The translations under genes were made by a program, and so were the position numbers. From Cucumis sativus (Eukaryota; Streptophyta; Magnoliopsida; Cucurbitales; Cucurbitaceae): a stretch of 64,000 nucleotides of DNA. How positions within the stretch are numbered: the first letter of the stretch is position 1; each line of letters starts with the position of its first letter. The notes beneath the pieces were generated by a model, which was not told the origin of the DNA, searched no databases, and saw only the letters and a program-made list of their open reading frames with translations. Location: NCBI RefSeq assembly GCF_000004075.3, contig NC_026657.2:434001-498000 (forward strand), read 5' to 3'. This document shows, piece after piece, positions 59,722 to 64,000 of this stretch.

Positions 59722-61020
59722 ATGGATTTCATAGCGAACCCGTTTCGCTTTTCTTCATCTTCCTCCCCTTCCTTTGGGAATCTCTTTGAGAGAGTTAGAG
59801 AAATTTGTTGCTATGCGGTTTCTGCGATTCTTGGCAATATCTTGTCTGCGATCTTCACTTTCTTCTTCGCCCTAGGTTTGTTTCTTATTGATCTTGTGTT
59901 ATTCTTTGCATCATTTTTGAGTTTTTGAATTCTGTGTTTGTGTTCTTCTTGTTAATTCCTTCAATTTCATGATATTCATATGAATGGTAACAAATTGGGG
60001 AATTGGGTTTGCCTCAAAAGAGAAGAAGAGAAAACATTCAAACAAGGGGTTTTGATAATTATTTGGGTTTGGAGGAAAATAAAATTGTTCTTTGTTGCTT
60101 TTGGCAGTTGGGACTTTGCTTGGAGCCATGACCGGAGCATTGATTGGCCAAGAAACTGAAAGTGGGTTTGTTAGAGGAGCTGCTGTTGGGGCAATTTCTG
60201 GAGCTGTTTTCTCTATTGAAGTCTTTGAATCTTCTTTGGTTCTTTGGCAATCAGACGAATCAGGGATTGGGTGTCTTCTTTATCTGGTGAGCAAACTTTG
60301 TATGCAAATCTTTTGATGATTTGATCCCGCATATCAATCTAAACGCTTGCATCTTCAGTTTTGTTGATCGTTATTTTCCTTTTGGCTTCGTTTTCGATTT
60401 GGGAAACATCTAACATCCTTTTTGTTTGTAATTCTATATAGATTGATGTCATTGCAAGCCTCCTCAGTGGTCGCCTAGTTCGGGAGCGCATCGGTCCGGC
60501 CATATTGAGTGCAGTTCAAAGTCAGGTAGCTTTGCAATGCCATTGATTTGTGGTTGGTGAATTGTATAGCTCTAGCTTCTGCTTCATGTAAAATGAAGAA
60601 ACTCATGTTTTGGTTTTGATGTGAATCAGATGGGTGCTACAGAGACAAGCTTTGACGACATCCCAAACATCTTCGACACCAGTAGTGCAAAAGGATTGCC
60701 TGGGGATTCAGTCGAGAAAATCCCCAAGATCGTAGTATCTAAGAACAATAGTGTAGATGCTTATGGTGAAAGAGTCTGTTGTTCTGTTTGCCTTCAGGTT
60801 AGGCTCTAATTTCTTGATCTTTATACCAATCCTTGTATATACATCTTCAAAATCGAAATGGTTGCTTAATCGTAATATTGACTCTTATTTTTCCCAGGAC
60901 TTTCAGCTTGGAGAGACTGTAAGAAGCTTACCATATTGCCATCACATGTTCCATTTGCCTTGCATTGATAAATGGCTTCTTACCCATGGCTCTTGCCCTT
61001 TATGCAGAAGGGATCTGTAA
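59722..61020 (+). CDS. NIP1: RING-H2 membrane E3 ligase, NEP1-interacting-protein-like (ATL group), five exons
   Basis: Exons 59722-59875, 60108-60286, 60442-60525, 60630-60797 and 60898-61020 join in frame (708 nt, 235 aa), matching the length of Arabidopsis NIP1. [20 protein letters not shown] is followed by hydrophobic segments: [20 protein letters not shown] (about residues 32-51) and the glycine-rich [15 protein letters not shown] and [13 protein letters not shown]. These are membrane segments as in NIP proteins. The C-terminal RING-H2 reads Cys190-x2-Cys193, Cys209-x-His211-x2-His214-x2-Cys217, Cys228-x2-Cys231, with IDKWL between. In Arabidopsis NIP1/NIP2 interact with the plastid RNA polymerase RPOTmp at thylakoids, and the RING predicts ubiquitin-ligase activity. 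The gene lies next to the aconitase in the same order as recalled for At4g35830/At4g35840. Confidence 0.94.
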
Positions 61021-61889
61021 TATTTTTCCACTCACTACTGTCTTAACTTGCCCTTGTAAATTAAAAGAAAATTTCCTTATTTTTCGCTACAACTTGAGTT
61101 AGATCATTGCTTCAGTTGTGTTCGAACAGGGGCATTCGGAACATACTGTGACGATCGATCACCACCGATGTATAAAAATTTTGAGTAATTACTATAGCTT
61201 TATATTGCTCTTGTGAATAAAACTATACTACTCTTTTTTCTTAGTCATTGATTGATGAATTATACTATAACAAACTGTTATAACATTATCATAAGTTTGG
61301 GATTGCTTCTGTTGTCATCTAAAGATATTTATGAAGGTTGCTTAGCTTAAAGACTTAAATAATTCTTTTCCTTTTTGAACAACTTTTAAGATTCAGCCAT
61401 TGATTTGTTTAAACTTGTAGTTTCAGATTACTCATTTCTCTGTCTTACAGGTGGCATTCTACGATAGGTTAATGATTTTGTTTCTTGTGAGACAACAGTT
61501 AAAGATCTTTTATTTGAAAACAAAAAAGATCAAAAAAAAAAAAAAAAAAGAATTAAGATTAGACAGGAGGAAGAGCCCAGATGGAGCAATGGTAGCCCTT
61601 CATTAGGACTTTTGTCCTAAACCTCAAAATCAAAAGGTGAAATTGTTGAAGGTTAGTTGAGAACTTTTTGAAAATATTAAATGAAATGGAAGATATTTTT
61701 AAAGTCTCATCCCCATGGCCATGCTGCTGCATTGATAGTATCTGAGACTGTAGGGGCAGAAGCCTTTAACAACACTGCCTTTTCATAAGCACTCTGTTGG
61801 ATTGGGATATATTTCAATTAAATATGTTTTTCTCAATCTCATAAGAAAAGGAGATAGCCAAATTTAGGACTCTCTCTCTCCCTCTCTCT

Positions 61890-61916
61890 CCCCCCCCCCC
61901 CCCCCCCCCCCCCCCC
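61890..61916. repeat. Poly-C homopolymer after a CT repeat
   Basis: About 27 consecutive C preceded by a CTCTCT tract, in the 3' spacer of the RING gene. Confidence 0.9.
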
Positions 61917-62579
61917 TCCCTTTTTTCTATCATATTTAGATTCAGACCCTACATGGATGCCAAAAGTCATAGAACAAACACAGTTGTCTTTAATGGGGCC
62001 CTTTAGATTAGACCTTGAGAGTGACTTTATTTATTTATATTTGGTTTTTAAGGGTTCTTTTTTATTTGTGGGTTTTGTTTCATCTACCACAATAAATAGT
62101 GTGTTGAAAATCTACCAAAAAGGAATTTGATACTATTTGGTGTTTCACTTCAAGAACATGCACCCATTTATTCTTCTCTCTTTCTTAGGTGTGTTTATCT
62201 GTATATAATGCAAAAATTCATCTTTTGGTTCATAAATTTTAGGTTAGTTTTAATTTGGTCCGGTTTCAAAATCTTACCTAGGTTTTAAGATTTATGCTTT
62301 TTAAGTTTAACCTCAAAATTTCATCAAACCTTAGTTTCCTTAAAGAATTGTTTATTTTTCATCACGGTTAAAACCTATTACTTCACTTTAATGACAAATC
62401 AAGGTTTAAATGAGTAAATGTTGAAACTTGAGGACTAAATTGAAACAAAACTCGTTAAATTGTGTATCCTAAATTGAAACCAAACCAACAACTTATGGGT
62501 GTTTAGTGCGCTGGTTTCTATCGCCCATGAGTTACAATGCTTATAACAGTGGAAAGACTAATAACTCACTCTACCAATC

Positions 62580-62733
62580 TACCAACTTCAAGTTGATACT
62601 CTAACACCATTAAGGACCAAATGTATATTATTTTTAAAACATAGAGACCGAATGAATACCAACTTCAAGTCGATACTTTAACACCATTAAGGACCAAATG
62701 TATATTATTTTTAAAACATAGGGACTAAATGAA
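62580..62733. repeat. Tandem duplication, two 77-bp units
   Basis: Units 62580-62656 and 62657-62733 both start TACCAACTTCAAGT, share CACCATTAAGGACCAAATGT and end ACTAAATGAA or ACCGAATGAA. They are nearly identical, so the duplication is recent. Confidence 0.85.
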
Positions 62734-63592
62734 AACTAAAACGAAAATCTAGGGACTAGAAAGAAAAAATTTTCCCCACCATTTCTTTTAAGTAAGTGCA
62801 ATAAATCATGGCATTGCAGTAAGGAGTGAGGATAGTTTGCATTTCATGCTACCACCTACTTGGTCTTTAATGGTCACCTACCCATGTTTTTATCTTTTTA
62901 TTATGGTTGCCCAAGTCCTTAACCCTACCCAGTCCCTACTTCTTCTTCTTCTTCTTTCTTTTGGTATAAAATATTCTTAGAATATGAAGGTGTTGGATGG
63001 ATATTAGAAAAGGCAAATGTGCCCAAATCTAGGAAGTTTTTATTTTTAATTTAGAGAAATGGGTATAATGGTCATTTGGTGGTTGCAAAAACCAATCTTT
63101 TTCTTCAAAACTTTTCATTGCTCATTTATTCTTTTGATTGTTTTCTTAATGCTTAAGGAAGCAGTTTCCCAATCACACCACCAATACCATTGCTTTTCAC
63201 CCTCTACTTTACATACAATAATCTTTTGCCCTCTTTTATGGCTAAAACATACATTCTAGTGGGCTTTTTTTAATTCTTCAATATCTTTTTTTAATGAGAC
63301 ATAGTACATAGTGTATACAAAGTAAGTATAACAAGCAAACAACCCCTTTGGTTCATCTTCCTATATAACACAATTGTTATGCTAGCACAGTAGTTTCTGT
63401 ATTCTCTCTTTAAAACTACAACCTGATTCTTTCATTGAATGCTTTAAAACTATTTTTGAAGTAGGTTGTTTTTGTTGATGTTCTTATGAAATGTTAGGGA
63501 TGGTGTTGCAACTATTCAAAGAATTGGAGGCTTTTCTTAACAAGTGACAAAGTTTAGTGTTATTTTATAAGTTAAAGAATATCTTTAGTTGA

Positions 63593-63821
63593 TCTTGATA
63601 AACCACACTTGAATGTTTACTCTTGATGAACCACACTTGAATGTTTACTCGTGATTGAAAAATTTATATGTTCGGCATATTATAACGTCTTTTATACTCA
63701 ATACAAATGTGGAGTGTAGAGTGTGGTTTGTATATTTGTTATCATGTAGAGTGTAGCATGATAAATTTATATGTTAGGCCCATTAAATAGCATGTAGAGT
63801 GTGGTTTGTATATTTGTTATC
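63593..63821. repeat. Short tandem and dispersed duplications
   Basis: A 28-bp unit (TCTTGATRAACCACACTTGA then ATGTTTAC) occurs twice in tandem at 63593-63620 and 63621-63648. A 29-bp word (TGTAGAGTGTGGTTTGTATA then TTTGTTATC) occurs at 63715-63743 and again at 63793-63821. Confidence 0.75.
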
Positions 63822-64000
63822 TTAGAATGAATATCACGACTACTGAAATACATACATTATTTCATTAACTTTGTATTCCAAAACCACGTTAATTACTTCA
63901 TAAGTAAAACGAAAAAAAAAGTTTGAAATTAAAAAAAGGATGAATCAGACCTCTAACTCATTTTAAAGCTTGAGTGAGTTTTTAAAATGATTATATGCAA

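Larger units (their letters stand above)
61021..64000. other. Spacer downstream of the RING gene with simple and tandem repeats
   Basis: A (CT)n run leads into about 27 C at 61890-61916. Tandem duplications lie at 62580-62733 (77-bp units), 63593-63648 (28-bp units) and dispersed at 63715-63821. Other sequence is AT-rich. No gene is recognised; short open frames such as 63059-63259 have no family resemblance. Confidence 0.55.

Noticed and set aside
1-64000. CRISPR arrays, operons, bacterial-type regulatory sites or viral gene clusters
   Set aside because: None is present. The window is plant nuclear DNA, and its repeats are microsatellites, MITEs, SINEs and one solo LTR.

Overview
This window is nuclear DNA from a dicot plant. 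The coding regions are split by short GT-AG introns inside long AT-rich spacers, and every recognisable protein is a plant nuclear family. The repeat types (a Cassandra-like LTR carrying 5S rRNA-like sequence, tRNA-derived SINEs, MITEs with TIRs such as CAAATATAGCAAAA) and the protein sequences suggest a cucurbit, probably Cucumis. That assignment is inference from memory, not a search.

Layout. 0-8.6 kb: AT-rich spacer with a 306-bp tandem repeat, then a class I-like GH19 chitinase (+, 3 exons). 8.6-12 kb: an intronless DUF241 gene (+) and a small SEC14/CRAL-TRIO gene (-, 3 exons). 12-19.4 kb: gene-poor DNA with a minisatellite, a TA microsatellite and MITEs, plus a small potato-inhibitor-I-like gene (+). 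19.4-27.5 kb: a short IQ67-domain calmodulin-binding protein (+) convergent with a 16-exon ACT-domain/Raf-like kinase of the STY8/17/46 group (-), which holds a SINE in one intron. 28.9-29.2 kb: a Cassandra-like solo LTR. 31.7 kb: a DEVIL/ROTUNDIFOLIA-like small peptide gene (+). 33-37.6 kb: a bifunctional nuclease (DUF151, BBD-type; -, 9 exons) head-to-head with an intronless PLS/E-type PPR gene (+). 39.5-47.6 kb: the largest subunit of RNA polymerase II, NRPB1, complete with CTD (-, 13 exons). 49 kb: a small zinc-ribbon-like protein of unknown function (+). 50-55 kb: a decayed, intron-containing aconitase pseudogene (-). 55-59.7 kb: gene-poor. 59.7-61 kb: a RING-H2 NEP1-interacting-protein-like E3 ligase (+, 5 exons). 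61-64 kb: spacer with poly-C and short tandem duplications.

The genes do not form a pathway. What links them is gene order: DUF241, SEC14, STY17 kinase, RTFL peptide, NRPB1, aconitase and NIP1 RING occur in the same order, as I recall, on Arabidopsis chromosome 4 (about At4g356xx to At4g35840). The window is therefore an old conserved block in which the aconitase copy has died. I see no undescribed multi-gene system. The points most worth checking are the altered catalytic centre of the chitinase, the atypical protease-inhibitor loop, the dead aconitase, and several well-delimited small mobile elements.
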